Source of the DNA: Simmondsia chinensis
Lineage: Eukaryota; Streptophyta; Magnoliopsida; Caryophyllales; Simmondsiaceae
Direction: 5' to 3'
NCBI GenBank assembly: GCA_018398585.1
Contig: JAGTTD010000001.1
Coordinates: 33,991,938 to 34,055,937, forward strand
Length of the DNA: 64,000 nt
Each line of letters starts with the position of its first letter. Position 1 is the first letter of the stretch. Positions 44,830-55,755 of this stretch are shown one piece after another. Position numbers and translations under genes: made by a program. Under the pieces are notes generated by a model, which searched no databases, was not told the origin of the DNA, and saw nothing but the letters and a program-made list of their open reading frames with translations.

Positions 44830-45615
44830 TGTTTTGTGAAAGTATCTAAATCCCACATAGGAAATTTAGAGATGGGAAGCCTTGTAGATCCCCTTGTCTT
44901 TATTTTTGGTAAGGTATTGTCAGCCTAGAGTGGACTTGGTGGGCCACACAGGCACACGCTACACCTCACCGAGCCAGCTGGCGCATCGTGGTGCAGTGCG
45001 GTGAGATGTGGTCTTTTTCTAATCTGGAGTTTTAATTTATTTTGGTTTACAACCATAGAATTTGTCTAAGTTGTCATAAAAGAAATTGATGTGAGTTCTG
45101 GTTTTTAAGCAGTGCTTGAGGCTTTTGGCTCGAGCTTGAGAAGTGTCTTAGTTGATCTCGAGGGTGCTAACTCGAGTGCTCAAGGATTCAATACTCCATC
45201 ATCTTTTCCTTAGTAGGCAAGGATTTTTCTCTTTAGATATAGTTCCTCAGAGTTTTTGTTTAACACATGATTTTTGCAGAAATTACTATTTTTTTGCAGT
45301 TTTCTTTCTCACAAAAACAATTATCTTCTCCATTGCTCAGCAAGTTGGGATGTACTCCAACCCATCTCTCAGGAGTATACTATTGAGGTGGGTGGAATGC
45401 TAACCCGGGGGGTCGGAGTGTCATTTATCCCATTGTACCTCTGTGGGGGAATAAATGATTTAGGGCTGTGGATTCTCCATGGCACATCAATTCTCTGATT
45501 AATTCTTCCCCTTCTTTTGTTTATGTTGAGTTATTTCTGTCATCATTTTGTAATCATTGGGATCAATTTAATTATAATAAGATTTATATTACTAATACAC
45601 CCTATTTTACCAACA
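44830..45615 (+). repeat. LTR of a plus-strand copia element
   Basis: 786 bp, TGTTTTGTGAAAG with TCCCACATAGG near the start, ending CTATTTTACCAACA. Its 3' half matches 50880-51281 in blocks such as GGATTTTTCTCT, TGTACCTCTGTGGGGG and TTTTGTAATC. A gag region follows on the same strand. Confidence 0.75.
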
Positions 45616-47115
45616 ATCTAAGCCGTTTATGATAAGTATCACGCGGGCTTTATTATTCCTGATATGTCAAAAACTAAGCCCTTGAATTAAAGAACTACAA
45701 GATGTGGGCTGATAAGATGGAGTTCTTCTTAGGCTAAATAGAGGTTCATAATACTTTATTCAATGATAGAGCCCCACTGAGGCCCCATAAAGATTTCAAA
45801 AAAGATAACCGTACTTGGAAGGGAATGCTTCTCCCTTACATGATAGCCCCTCTTTAACAAATTCGTTAATTATGAAAACTGTTAAAGAAATATGGGAAGC
45901 ATTGTTAGACAAGTATGGCTTAGGTGATAGTGTGGTTAAAAAGTATGTCTGCAGTAGGTGGTTAGCTTTTACTATGGCTGATGAAAAACCTATTCTTGAC
46001 CAAATCCATGAATACAAAACTTTGTGCACTAACATATTACATGAGGGGAAGAAGTTTTGTGAACAGTTTCAAGCTAACTTCCTTCCTCGTGGGAGAATTT
46101 TAGGGCCTCACTAAAACATAAGAAAAAGGATATGACAATGCAAGAATTTATCTCCCATACTAATTTGGAAGATTAGAATTGCAAACAAGCAAAGGGGAAG
46201 TCTTTTGAGTGCTCCTTTTTGGAAGCTAATCTTGTTGAATCAAGAAATGCGGGAAAGAAAGGCAAGTTTAAGAAACCTTGGAAAAACGGTAATGCTCGAG
46301 AGGAAGGCTCTAGTAGTAAGCAAAGTCAATCTCGAGGAAAGAAGCCAATACACAATTTCGATGATGGCAAAAGAGGAGCAAAGGAATATGCTGGACTTGT
46401 GGTAAGAATAGCCACATTTCAGGGAACTGCAGGAAGGGATTCAAACCAGTAAAGCACATAGAATACAAGCCTTTGGCTAATCTCACCGAGAAAGGAGATG
46501 TGTTTGTTTCCATGATTAGGAACACATTCGAGTGGGTTGTAAATACTGGTGCCACGAGGCACATCTGCACCAATTAAGACCTATTCCATGAATATAAGAA
46601 CGCCATTGATGGGGAGAAGGTGTACATGGACTAATAAAGTTCAGTGCCTATCCACACCAAGGGAAAGGTCCTTATAAAACTCAACTTTGGAAATCTCCAT
46701 GTTTGCAAGGCATGCTGCATGTTCTTGATCTATGTAGGAATTTAGTCTCTAGTGCATTATTGAGTAAAATTGGCTTTAAATTAACATTTGAATCTGATAA
46801 GCTGATCTTTACTAAGAGCACAAACTTTGTAGGGAAAGGCATTATGTTTGTCCTTGCTTTGTTATTAATAAAATTAGCTTGAGTTCTACTAATATTGTTG
46901 AATCTCCAGATCTATGGCATACTAGGCTAGTACACGTATATTACAACTCGGTTAAGAAACATGAGTGAATGAGTTTAATTCTTGATTGTGATCTAACTGA
47001 ACTTGACAAATTCGAAATGTGGGTCGAGGCCAAACGTCCTAGAAAGGCATTTAACAAATCAGTTGAAAGAACTTCAACTTTGCTCGAGTTAGTACATAGT
47101 GATCTAGGTGACTTT
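45616..47115 (+). pseudogene. copia gag, protease and GAG-pre-integrase
   Basis: Plus strand. Gag at 45815-46114 includes TVKEIWEALLDKYGLGDSVV and FTMADEKPILDQIHEYKTL (UBN2-type gag). A basic region follows at 46219-46400, then a CCHC zinc knuckle CWTCGKNSHISGNCRKG (about 46390-46440). The protease motif at about 46535-46565 is WVVNTGATRHICTN: the catalytic Asp is replaced by Asn. GAG-pre-integrase at 46910-47115 has LWHTRLVHVYYNSVKK, then TSTLLELVHSDLGDF, where integrase begins and is cut by a gypsy LTR. Several frameshifts and stops occur. Confidence 0.85.
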
Positions 47116-48514
47116 ATAGCGCGTCTCGTATTTACGCATCTTTTAATTGTTATTTTAATTATTTTGCACCTATTTAATTATAATTCTACACTCAATTTGG
47201 CAATTTTTATGTTTAGCAGGTTTGAAATTAAAGTTCCGATAATTGTCAAATGTTGGTGCAAATAAGATAAATTCGATGTGCAAATAATTAAATCAAGTCA
47301 ATTGGAGATTGGAACGAGATAATATAAGTCCGGAACTCGGGCCCAGCCCAACAGCCACTGTTCAGACTTGTGTCCAGTACCAACAGCCCAGCAGGCCCAC
47401 CACCAACACCATACCAGCCCATACCCACACAACATCACCGACCAGACCACCGGCCCAACGACAGCCCAAGTCGTGCGTTCACCGGCCCGCCTATGCCCAC
47501 CGTGTTGTGCTTCCGGCCCAACAACACCAGTAGCGTCCCAGCATCTAGCCCACACCGACACCACCAGACTACGGCCCAAATCCGCTAGGGCTTAGAGGGG
47601 AGGGAGAAGAGTCAGTTTGGGGGGATTGAAATTTGGGAGTCTTTGCGTTTTTGGGGGTTCGATTTTGGGGGCTCTGGTTCTGATTCGCCGCCTCTTTCAC
47701 CGCCCTTCTTTCTCTCTTTTCTCTCAGTTCTCTCTCTCTTGCTGAGATTTTATTTTTTTCCTTTCTTTTTCGTTAAATTGGAATGAGAGCGAAATTAGCG
47801 TGAAGACCGACATGAGTTCATTCATCTCCTCCTTCACCAGATCATCCTTGATGGAGAGCTAACTTGCTCTCTGGGGTTAGATGAAATCTTAGCCTTTACT
47901 TTTGTTTACTTTTAATTCGGGTTAATTTGATTGTTTATATGAATTGCTTGATTGAGATAAATACTTTGAATTATGATATTTTTATTGTTTATTCAATTGA
48001 TACGATTATTGAGTTTGTAACCTTTAATTGTTGATAATGATATTTATAAATTAATTCTTTGTGATTGTAGCCTTAGGATTAATTAATCAAGCAATAATAT
48101 TAACCAAATTGTTAATTAAAGTCTATCTTCCTTATGCTTTAGTTAGATAGGGTCAATACGTAATAATTAATAATACGTTAGGTAAAGCCTATTTTCCTTA
48201 TGCTTTAATTAGATAGTGTCAATACGTAATACTAACAACATTATCTCAGTAGGTTGAAGCTTGTAGCCTAAACCACTACCCATGTGATAATCAATAACCC
48301 CAATTTAAGAGTTAATGTAAAAATAATTGGCTAATGATGGATTCGAAACCCTAGGCTTCAATTTAATACACGTTCCCGATTAGTAGTAGATTACTTTAGT
48401 TTAATTGTCGTTTTCTAGATTAATTAACACAAAGATATCACTTTTCCTTAAATCAATTTAGGCCATAAATTAAAATCACACATTCTTAGTCCATGTGGTT
48501 CGACTCCCATTTCC
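47116..48514 (+). mobile_element. Gypsy LTR (Athila/Tat style) inserted in the copia integrase
   Basis: Starts after the copia HSDLGDF codons with GCGCGTCTCGTATTTACGC and continues through GGTTTGAAATTAAAGTTCCG, a GC-rich GGCCC-repeat segment (47330-47590), a CT-rich leader (47690-47765), ACTTGCTCTCTGGGG, and ends near ATGTGGTTCGACTCC. This order is that of long Athila/Tat LTRs. No internal region follows; sequence changes at GACTCC to a copia LTR piece. The proline-rich open frames in 47309-47595 reflect base composition only. Confidence 0.58.
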
Positions 48515-48905
48515 TTCATTTTCTTTCATTATGGCCAGTAATGGGCTTTTATGGCACCAATGAATGGTGCCTTGACTGTCATGTTTAATAGTCATGTTTA
48601 TTAGCTTAGCTCAGGATTCTTTGTAAGAAGTTAGACCTTTTGCTCTAGTCTTGCATTATATATAGGGTGTAAATTGATGAATTAAAATCATCGAAGTGTT
48701 TGGATCAAAGAAAATATTTACCCAAGTCTCAATATGTTTATCCAAGTCTTGTGAATTTTAGATCCAAATCTCATTCTATTTTGTTAGTTCTTGTGTTTGT
48801 TTAATTCAAGATGTTCTTGAATTATTTTATGTTTTGTCTAACGTTTTATTCAAGGTGCTCTCTAATTATTTTATTTTCAATTTTATTTTTTTTAATATGG
48901 TGTAA
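48515..48905 (+). repeat. Copia LTR fragment, plus orientation
   Basis: Matches the reverse complement of about 49480-49760: TGGCACCAATGAATGGTGCC, ATAGTCATGTTTATTAGCTT and TTCAAGATGTTCTTGAATTA are shared. Its 5' part is missing. It ends near TAATATGGTGTAAAAGC, possibly a decayed primer site. Confidence 0.72.
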
Positions 48906-49440
48906 AAGCAATTCGGATAACATAAGTTCTAATTTTTGGTTTGTCCTGCTTTCGGTTTCAGTATTGACCTCTTATTTTGATTTTGGTTTCATCTTGTTTG
49001 TGCTCTTCATGACACAAAAGGAATCATTTTAACTTTGTTTTGTTTTATTTGTTTGTTGTTGTTTCTGGTTAATATTCACTCTAGTCCTCATCCTGGAAAA
49101 TCAATGGATTGATCTTGGTTTGTTCTAAGTCACGCCATGTTCTAAAAATCTAAAATTTCATTCTTCTATTCTTGTCTTATGTCCTCTATTTTGTTCAAGG
49201 TGTTCTTGAATATTTTATTCTTGAGGTGTTTTTCTTCTCATTGTTTGGTTTAAGGCCATGCGTTTTTGGTCCACCATCTTTGGTTTCATGAAAGAGTCTT
49301 GGAATCGTAATTTAATGTCAAAAGTTCTATTTGCCCAGTTCTTATTTTGGGTTTGTTTTGGTCTTTTATACCTATGGGGTTGATATTAAAATTTGTCTTG
49401 AATTTAGTTCTTGAAGTTCGACTTTGTTTGATAACCCAAG
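48906..49440. other. Spacer between inverted copia LTR pieces
   Basis: T-rich, no domain. The plus-strand open frame crossing its left edge (48811-49032) is low-complexity and hydrophobic and has no match I recognise. Short words such as TTCAAGGTGTTCTTGAATATT (about 49195) echo the LTR, so part of it may be a further degenerate LTR copy. Confidence 0.45.
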
Positions 49441-49883
49441 ATTCATTTTGGGAATCTATTGTTATTTTTTACAAAAATAAAATAAATTAAGAATATCTTG
49501 AATACACTTTAGAGAAAACATAAAATAATTCAAGAACATCTTGAATTAAATAAAACAAGAACCAATAAAATAGAATGAGACTTGGATAGACATTGACACT
49601 TGGGTAAATATTTCCTTTTTGTCCAAACACTTGGATGATTTTCATTCATCAATTTAAATGCTAAGCTAAGCTAATAAACATGACTATTGAACATGACAAT
49701 CAAGGCACCATTTATTGGTGCCACAAATGCCCACAGTCCGTCATAATAAAATAAAATGGAGTCGGACTTGATAGTAATTAACACTAAGAATTATGACACT
49801 AAATACATAACACTAAATACATTATATAAAATAAAATACAACAAAAATACTAATACAAATACAAGGAAATATTTATCTTCAAC
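49441..49883 (-). repeat. 3' LTR of a minus-strand copia element
   Basis: The right end AAATATTTATCTTCAACA is directly followed by CCCCCCTCAAGTTGGAGC, which on the minus strand is the polypurine tract and the typical last codons before a copia 3' LTR. The left boundary is approximate. It forms an inverted pair with 48515-48905. Confidence 0.72.
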
Positions 49884-50340
49884 ACCCCCCTCAAGTTGGA
49901 GCATATAAATTTACAATGCCCAACTTTTGAAGAAGTGATGCAAGGACAAGAGTGCCGGTGCTTTCGTGAATATGTCAGTCAACAACCCTGTGGAATGAAC
50001 ATAAGATGTTGCTATCTCCTTTAGCAATAACCACTCTTGTACAAAATAAGACAGCAGGGCCAGTGACTGGAACTCAAGATCTAACAAAAACGGCACAACC
50101 AAACCAATTCGCTAATTGCCGTAGAATGATACTCTGCTTCAGCTAAATAATAAGAAAACACCAATTGTTTCTTCGAGCGCCATGCAATATGAGCCCCACC
50201 AAGAAAAAAAATTCCAAACCTATAGTTAACCTTCTAGTGGTTGGACAATCCATCCAATCCATGAAACCCATGAAAACTTGTAACAAATATTTATTCCTGA
50301 AATGATCCGAAGAATAATGACAAAACTAGGAAAGTGTATC
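49884..50340 (-). pseudogene. copia RNase H C-terminal fragment
   Basis: Minus strand. From about 50280: GFMDWMDCPTTRRLTIGLEF, GAHIAWRSKKQLVFSYYLAE and AEYHSTAISELVWL are the RNase H block (D-W...R-R-S-T-x-G, I-S-W-x-S-K-K-Q, A-E-A-E-Y). It ends LLTDIFTKAPALLSLHHFFK before the polypurine tract. The upstream pol is absent; one or more frameshifts occur. Confidence 0.83.
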
Positions 50341-50689
50341 AAGTACTCCCTATGTCATAAAAATGACTACTAAATCTTGATCAAAAGTAGTGCTACACGT
50401 TGAATAACACACACCGCCCCAAAAAAACAACCCCAAAATTATGATCCAGGTGAAGAGGACTTAAAATGATGATTGAAACAAAACCTTAAAGCCAACCCTA
50501 AAACACATCACATTGTTAGACATTATTTAATACATACCCCAAAAAGAGGACTTAAAATTTGAACCCCAAAATGGTAGGCTTATATAACAAAAAATAATTT
50601 AAGTGGAACACACCACCAGGCGAGGATTGAAAACTTTTATCCAAAGTCTCAGACATAGATTTTATATTTTTAACACTCTTGATTGACTG
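50341..50689. other. No gene seen
   Basis: Short AT-rich gap between the copia RNase H fragment and the next LTR; possibly more decayed pol of the same minus-strand element. Confidence 0.4.
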
Positions 50690-51281
50690 CAAGGGTGCTA
50701 CCTTGAGGGGTTGTCCATACTCATGGTCTCAACGCTCGAGGCTTCAAGCTCGAGCTCGAGTACGGGTTTGGATTGCGTCAATTCCCGCTCCTTCCATAAG
50801 CTGTATTTATTCATAATTGAAGCCGGATTTTTGGGCTCTCCCATATCCGTCACTTTCTTTATTGTAGCTGAATTCTAAGCCATTATCCTTTCCTTAACAA
50901 GTAAGGATTTTTCTCTATAAATAGCATTCCTTAGGGTTTTATTTAACACACAATTTTCACAGAAATTTCTCATTTATGGCTTTCTTTCTCTCAATCTCCT
51001 CCATTACTGAGTAAGTTGGGGCATCTCTCTAGAGTACATTGCTAAGTTGGGTAACGTGTTAACCCTATAGGTTGGAGTGCCATTTATCCCAGTGTACCTC
51101 TGTGGGGGCATAAACGACCTAAGAAAATGGGCTCTCTAGGAAGTGGCAATTCTTCGGTTAATTTTTTCCCTTCTGTCGTTTATTGTTGAGTCGTTTTTGT
51201 CATCGTTTTGTAATCCTAGGGACTATTTTGATTGTAATAAGAGTTATATTTTGATCACTCACTAACACTATTTCACCAACA
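50690..51281 (+). repeat. Copia LTR related to 44830-45615
   Basis: Shares the order of blocks with the 44830 LTR and ends TTTCACCAACA. Its 5' part is missing or diverged. The flanking pentamers of the two LTRs do not match, so they may be the ends of one rearranged element or two separate copies. TATAAATAG-like CTCTATAAATAGC at about 50912-50924 could be the promoter. Confidence 0.65.
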
Positions 51282-51349
51282 TATTTGACTTGGATTTTAT
51301 AAATATTATTCATTCTTTCTTTTTTCCTTTCTTCCTTCATTCTTTCTGG

Positions 51350-51435
51350 GGTTGTGGGTCTTTCAAAAACAGCTATCCCGTAAGGGTGAGACTGCGTACA
51401 TCTTATCCTCCTCGACACCCTACCTTGGCTGGAGC
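51350..51435 (+). mobile_element. RTE LINE 3' fragment
   Basis: GGGTGAGACTGCGTACATCT followed by CCTCCTCGACACCCTACC and GGAGCCTCTTCGAAGCA is the end of the RTE 3' untranslated region, but the TTG tail is missing, so this copy is truncated at the end too. No target duplication found. Confidence 0.5.
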
Positions 51436-51919
51436 CTCTTCGAAGCATCAAGTTGTGTTACTGAAATAAATATAAAATTAAGTCAATATAGAAAAAAATT
51501 GTCAAAGTTGGCACCTTTACTATTTTTAACCTCATTTCGAGACTTAACAGAAAGACAACAAACACTTTTTAGTCTTTATAGAAAAAGAAAGGAAAAAAGA
51601 CATATCTTTTACTTTAGAAACGGATTTCAGACACATATTCCGTCTCAAACCTATTTCTAATCTTCGTCATGGTCACAATCCCATCCCTCTTTACACTATT
51701 TTGTGATGATTGCTCCTCCATCTAAACAACGGTTATATTGCTTACTCCAAACTTTGATATGGACTTTTTCATCTGTTACAAGCACGTCTTTGTTTTGTTT
51801 CTAAAGAATCTATCAATTATCCGTTAGTAGTTTGTAAATATTTCGTCTTTGGTCAAATACTCATTATTTCTGCGTTTGAACTTTCATTTTTAGTTAGAAA
51901 TAATTTTCACTCTTAGTCT

Positions 51920-52428
51920 TTGGACTATACAAAAATCCAAGCCAGGGACACTGCAAGTGATAGTGACTCTTGGGCCCCTGAATACCCACTTGGTTTCAAG
52001 CCCATTGTTCCTGTTGACGAGAGGTCTTCGAGAAGTGCACAGGAGCTGAGCATGAAGGAGTCTAGTAAGCCACGGGAGAAAGAGCGGAAAGTGGTGGTTG
52101 AACGTCAGGCCTCTGACTTCGTGTCATCAAAGAAGAGTCGGAAAGCCCAAAAACGCAAATTTAAAGAACAAGCTAAGCAGGACTTGCATGAATTTATATG
52201 TCCCCGAGGAGTAGTGTGAGGAGTTCCGTCAAGCCTACTCATAAACCACCCCCCCCCCCCCCCCCCCCCCCAAAAAAAAAGAAGAAGCGGGCAAAAAAGA
52301 GTAAAAGGGTTGTTGATACTGATAAGCTACTTGGTGTAAGACGTGCGTGGGTAACCGGGAAAAAGCTTGGCCTAAGCTTTGATGGTGATGAATCAGTTGT
52401 AATTGAGTGCATTGCCATGACGAAGTAG
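51920..52428 (+). pseudogene. L1-like LINE ORF1 C-terminal remnant
   Basis: The first frame (51920-52219) is a basic, charged segment with SSKKSRKAQKRKFKEQAKQD; it stops at TGA 52217-52219. The next frame (52198-52428) carries a proline run from the C homopolymer, a lysine-rich stretch and the ending GVRRAWVTGKKLGLSFDGDE, which resembles the conserved end of plant L1 ORF1 (AW.TGK.LGL...DE..V). The frame break lies around 52200-52250, near the homopolymer. No ORF2 follows. The family assignment is from motif resemblance. Confidence 0.5.
52249..52271. repeat. Poly-C tract of about 23 bp followed by poly-A
   Basis: A C homopolymer runs directly into about nine A. It encodes a proline then lysine run in the L1-like frame and lies beside a frame change. 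Confidence 0.92.
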
Positions 52429-53062
52429 AGTATTTTTTGTTTTGATTCACCGGATCTCTCCGCTTTTCGCAGTCCATGTTGTGCAATGGTGGTCATAGTC
52501 TCTTAGTCCTTGTTGGCTGTTTTGTCTGTGTTTTTCCTAAATACCCGTTTCCCTAGTCTGCGGAAGTCTTTTTTTTTTCTGGTCTTTCTTTTGTTCCTTA
52601 TTTTGCTATAGGTTGATTAAGGTCTTGTTTGTTTGTAGTGTCTGTAGTATTGCGACTTTATCGCTAATTATCGAAAAAAAATTAATTCTGAGCAACGATT
52701 CCCTTGTGATTTTTACCAAAAGAAACAGAATAATCTTATACTCATACAAGACACAGCCATTAGGACTGTTGTTCTTAAAAATTTAAACTGTTAGATAAAT
52801 AATCAAAATAGTCTCACACATTAACAATAGTAAATAATCATCCGGTCCCTTTGATTAGTCAAAAGATTTCTCCACTAGCGTATACCATAGCACTGACGTT
52901 TTAAGCACTGCAGTCGAAATGCAAGATTGTTTAGTACACCGGCAAACTTTGCCACCAGTCACAGTCAAAATGGTCATCTTTTCACTTTTTTGAATTTAAA
53001 GCTCCTTATGCAAAAAAAAAAAAAAAAAAAAAAACCCCCGAAACTTAAAGCTTTCTTGAGAT
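52429..53062. other. Non-coding stretch with A runs
   Basis: After the ORF1 remnant the sequence is T-rich (for example a T run near 52570) and may be LINE 3' untranslated region. An A run of about 22 lies at 53012-53033, followed by CCCCCG. No domain. Confidence 0.45.
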
Positions 53063-54687
53063 TCAAACTACATTTGTATAGGCTTGGGGCCGTTTCTTTG
53101 ATAAAAAAAAAAAAACATCACCTGTAGTCAGTCTCCTTCTAATATGTCCAAACCATCTTAGGCGGTGCTCCCTCATTTTATCCTCGATCGAGGCTACACC
53201 CAACTTTTCTCGTATCACATCATTCCTAATCCTATCCTTCCTTGTGTGACCACACATCCAACGTAACATCCTCATCTCTGCCACCTTCATCCTCTGTGTT
53301 TGATTTTGTTTCATTTGTCAACACTCTGCCCCATATAGCAAAGCCGGTCTTACTACCGTCCTATAGTATTTTCCCTTTAACTTTAGTGGGAACTTTCTAT
53401 CACACAGCACCCCTGATGCCATCCTCCACTTCTGCCAGACTACTTTAATCCTATTGCTGACATCCTCATCCACTTCACCATTCTGGTGTATCATGGATCC
53501 CAGATATTTGAAGCTCTACTTACTCTGTACGGTTTCTGATTCGATCTTAACCTCCTCTGTGCTAGTTGCGGTGGAATGGTCGAATTTGAATTTCACATAC
53601 TCGGTCTTAGATCTGCTAATCCTTAAACCCCTCGATTCTAAAGCACCTCTCCACAATTCCAGATTCTCGTTTATGTCCGCTCGGGATTCTCCTACTAGAA
53701 CTATGTCATCTACAAAAAGCACGCACCAAGATACCTCCCCTTGAATGTGTCCAGTGAGCTCATCCATCACTAGAATGAACAGGAAGGGACTCAAGGCAGA
53801 GCCCAGGTGCACCCCAACTGTAATAGGAAAAGTATCTGTCTCCCCTTCCCTTGTGCGCACATTAGTATGTGCCTCTTTATACATGTCCCTAATGACCCGA
53901 ATATAAGGCAATGGGATGCCTCTCCTACCCAACACCCTCCACGGTACTTTTCTTGGTACTCTATCATATGCCTTCTCCAAATCAATGAAGACCGTGTGGA
54001 GATCCTTTTGTCTCTCTCTATATTGCTCTATCGTTCTTCGTAAGAGATGAATGGCTTCCATTGTTGACCTTCCAGGTATGAACCCAAACTAGTTTTCGGT
54101 CACTTCCGTCCGTTGTCTTAGTCTCCTTTCTATGATTCGCTCCCACAACTTGAGGGTGTGACTCTTTAGTTTGATCCCCTGGTAATTGGCATAGCATTGG
54201 ATGTCGCCCTTGTTCTTGTAGATTGGGACCAGTGTGCTCTTCCGCTATTCGTCCAGCATTTTGTTCCCCATAAAGATTTGGTTAAAGAGTTTAGTCAGCC
54301 AGCTAATGCCCCTCTGTCCGAGGCATTTTCATGCCTCAATGGGTGTCCCATCTGGACCAACTGCTCTTCCCCTGCCCATATGTTTTAGGACGTCCTTGAT
54401 CTCCTCTGGGGTAATTTGCTCGCAATAGCATTCGTTCTGATCCTCCCCCGTTGTTGGGAGATCCCCTAGAGCTATCTCTGCGCTTCCCTGGCTGTTGAAC
54501 AGATCATGGAAATAGGTTTCCACCTAGCTCTAATTAGATGCCCTTCCACTAGCACCTTTCCATCTTCATCTTTTATGCATTTCACTTGCTCCAAGTCCCT
54601 CGTCCTCTCCTCTCTTGCTCTGGCGATCTTGTATATATCCTTGGCTCCCTCCTTGGTATCCAACCTCTTGTCAAACTCCTCATATGC
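53063..54687 (-). pseudogene. RTE-type LINE polymerase, truncated at both ends
   Basis: Minus strand. 54687-54472 carries the linker after the endonuclease (AREERTRDLEQVKCIKDEDG). 54523-54329 has QITPEEIKDVLKHMGRGRAV and GPDG, the start of RT. One frame then continues: FGFIPGRST near 54080, VFIDLEKAYDRVPR (first catalytic Asp) near 53970, VHLGSALSPFLFILVMDEL, and WCVLFVDDIVLVGES, the FVDD active site near 53710. The C-terminal block ends [20 protein letters not shown] and HRLRWFGHI near 53100. Stops include a TAG in the ENQFGF position near 54092 and a TGA after YGAEC near 53318. The endonuclease is missing, and the tail is replaced by an A/T run at 53102-53114. Clade: RTE, by these motifs. 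Confidence 0.9.
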
Positions 54688-55131
54688 TCACATAGTTTAT
54701 ATATTTAAGATATAAAAATTAATATTAAATTCTAAAAAATGTTAATATTAGTAAATTAATAGATACATTGCATGAACTCTTGTTCTCCCTCTCCTCTCTT
54801 CTCGTGCCACGCTCACTTGTTTGACACCTGGCCACCACCATTGTTTCTTATGGCACTGTCTGGCCTTCTCTGTGACACGTGCACCCCCTGTCCCCACCCT
54901 ATGAATCGTTGTGAAAATGATGTAAGACAATTAAAATGGGAGAACAACGAGCCTACTGCATTACAAGGTTTAGTGCCACATATATACGAGCAATAAGGGA
55001 AACAACTAGCAAAGTCAAGGGATACTTATGTAATGAAATCACACCTATCTTAAACTAAAATACAATTGCAATCTTTCCTAATTTACTAATGTTATGGTTT
55101 CAAATCATTCCAACATATTCCAATATCGACA
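54685..55131 (-). repeat. 3' LTR of a minus-strand copia element
   Basis: Ends TTCCAATATCGACA directly before the polypurine homopolymer. The left edge is set where RTE coding sequence stops (TATGC|TCACATAG). About 447 bp. The partner LTR is absent. Confidence 0.65.
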
Positions 55132-55153
55132 CCCCCCCCCCCCCCCCCCCCCC
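55132..55153 (-). other. Polypurine tract expanded to 22 G
   Basis: On the plus strand 22 uninterrupted C between the LTR and the end of the RNase H frame, exactly where the comparable element at 49884 has CCCCCC. On the minus strand it would be the plus-strand priming tract, here a pure G run able to form a quadruplex. Confidence 0.75.
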
Positions 55154-55755
55154 GGCACAGAAGTTGGGAAGCCAGGATCCGATACACCTAACTTCCTTGA
55201 TAGAGGATGAAATTTTGGTTGGCCCAGGGCTTTGGCGAAAAGATTGGCGAGTTGATTCTGGATTGGAAGGTAGTGTGTGACTAGATCACTAGATCCCAAT
55301 CGTTCTCGAACAAGACGACAATCCACCACAATATGTTGGCCTGTTTGTGAAAGATGGGGACTAGTAGCAATGTGGAGGGCTGCCTAGTTATCGGAAAGAA
55401 GTGTGGCCGACTTTGTGGGTACGTAAAGAAACGATAAGAGGCTTTGGAGCCAAATCAACTAGCTATTGGAATTGAGTTGAGGAACATGAGACAGTGGGCT
55501 ACTTTGTTTTCCATGAGATTGACGCCGAGCTGAGTTTAATAAGATAGCCTATAATAGAATGTCGAGTCATGGACCAACTAGACCAATCAGAGTCATAAAT
55601 ACCAACCAACATAAGATTAGTTTTCACAAAAAAGCAGATCCTTTGGCCTGGGCAAGACTTCAAATAATTAAGCAATCTCAGGGCGGACTCCTTATGCCCC
55701 TGATTAGGGTCTAGAAAAAATTGATTAAGAATCTGCACTGTATATATGATAACCG
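55154..55755 (-). pseudogene. copia RNase H fragment
   Basis: Minus strand. 55738-55499 encodes QILNQFFLDPNQGHKESALR, LLNYLKSCPGQRICFF and YDSDWSSWSMTRHSIIGYLI, ending ISWKTK: the RNase H block with the catalytic D-S-D-W. 55329-55160 encodes DCRLVRERLGSSDLVTHYLP and QLANLFAKALGQPKFHPLSR, the C-terminal end before the LTR. A frameshift region separates them. The left neighbour is its own 3' LTR; on the right it is cut at about 55755 by gypsy RT sequence. Confidence 0.86.

Noticed and set aside
47309..47595. Proline/threonine-rich open frames as a real protein
   Set aside because: They lie in the GC-rich GGCCC segment of a gypsy LTR, open in three frames at once, which is a composition effect.
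44830..51281. One intact copia element bounded by two LTRs
   Set aside because: The flanking pentamers do not match, the right LTR lacks its 5' part, and the interior is replaced by other elements. The two LTRs are only tentatively paired.
52235..52496. Glycine-rich minus-strand proteins
   Set aside because: The glycine run is only the reverse reading of the C homopolymer and is low-complexity.
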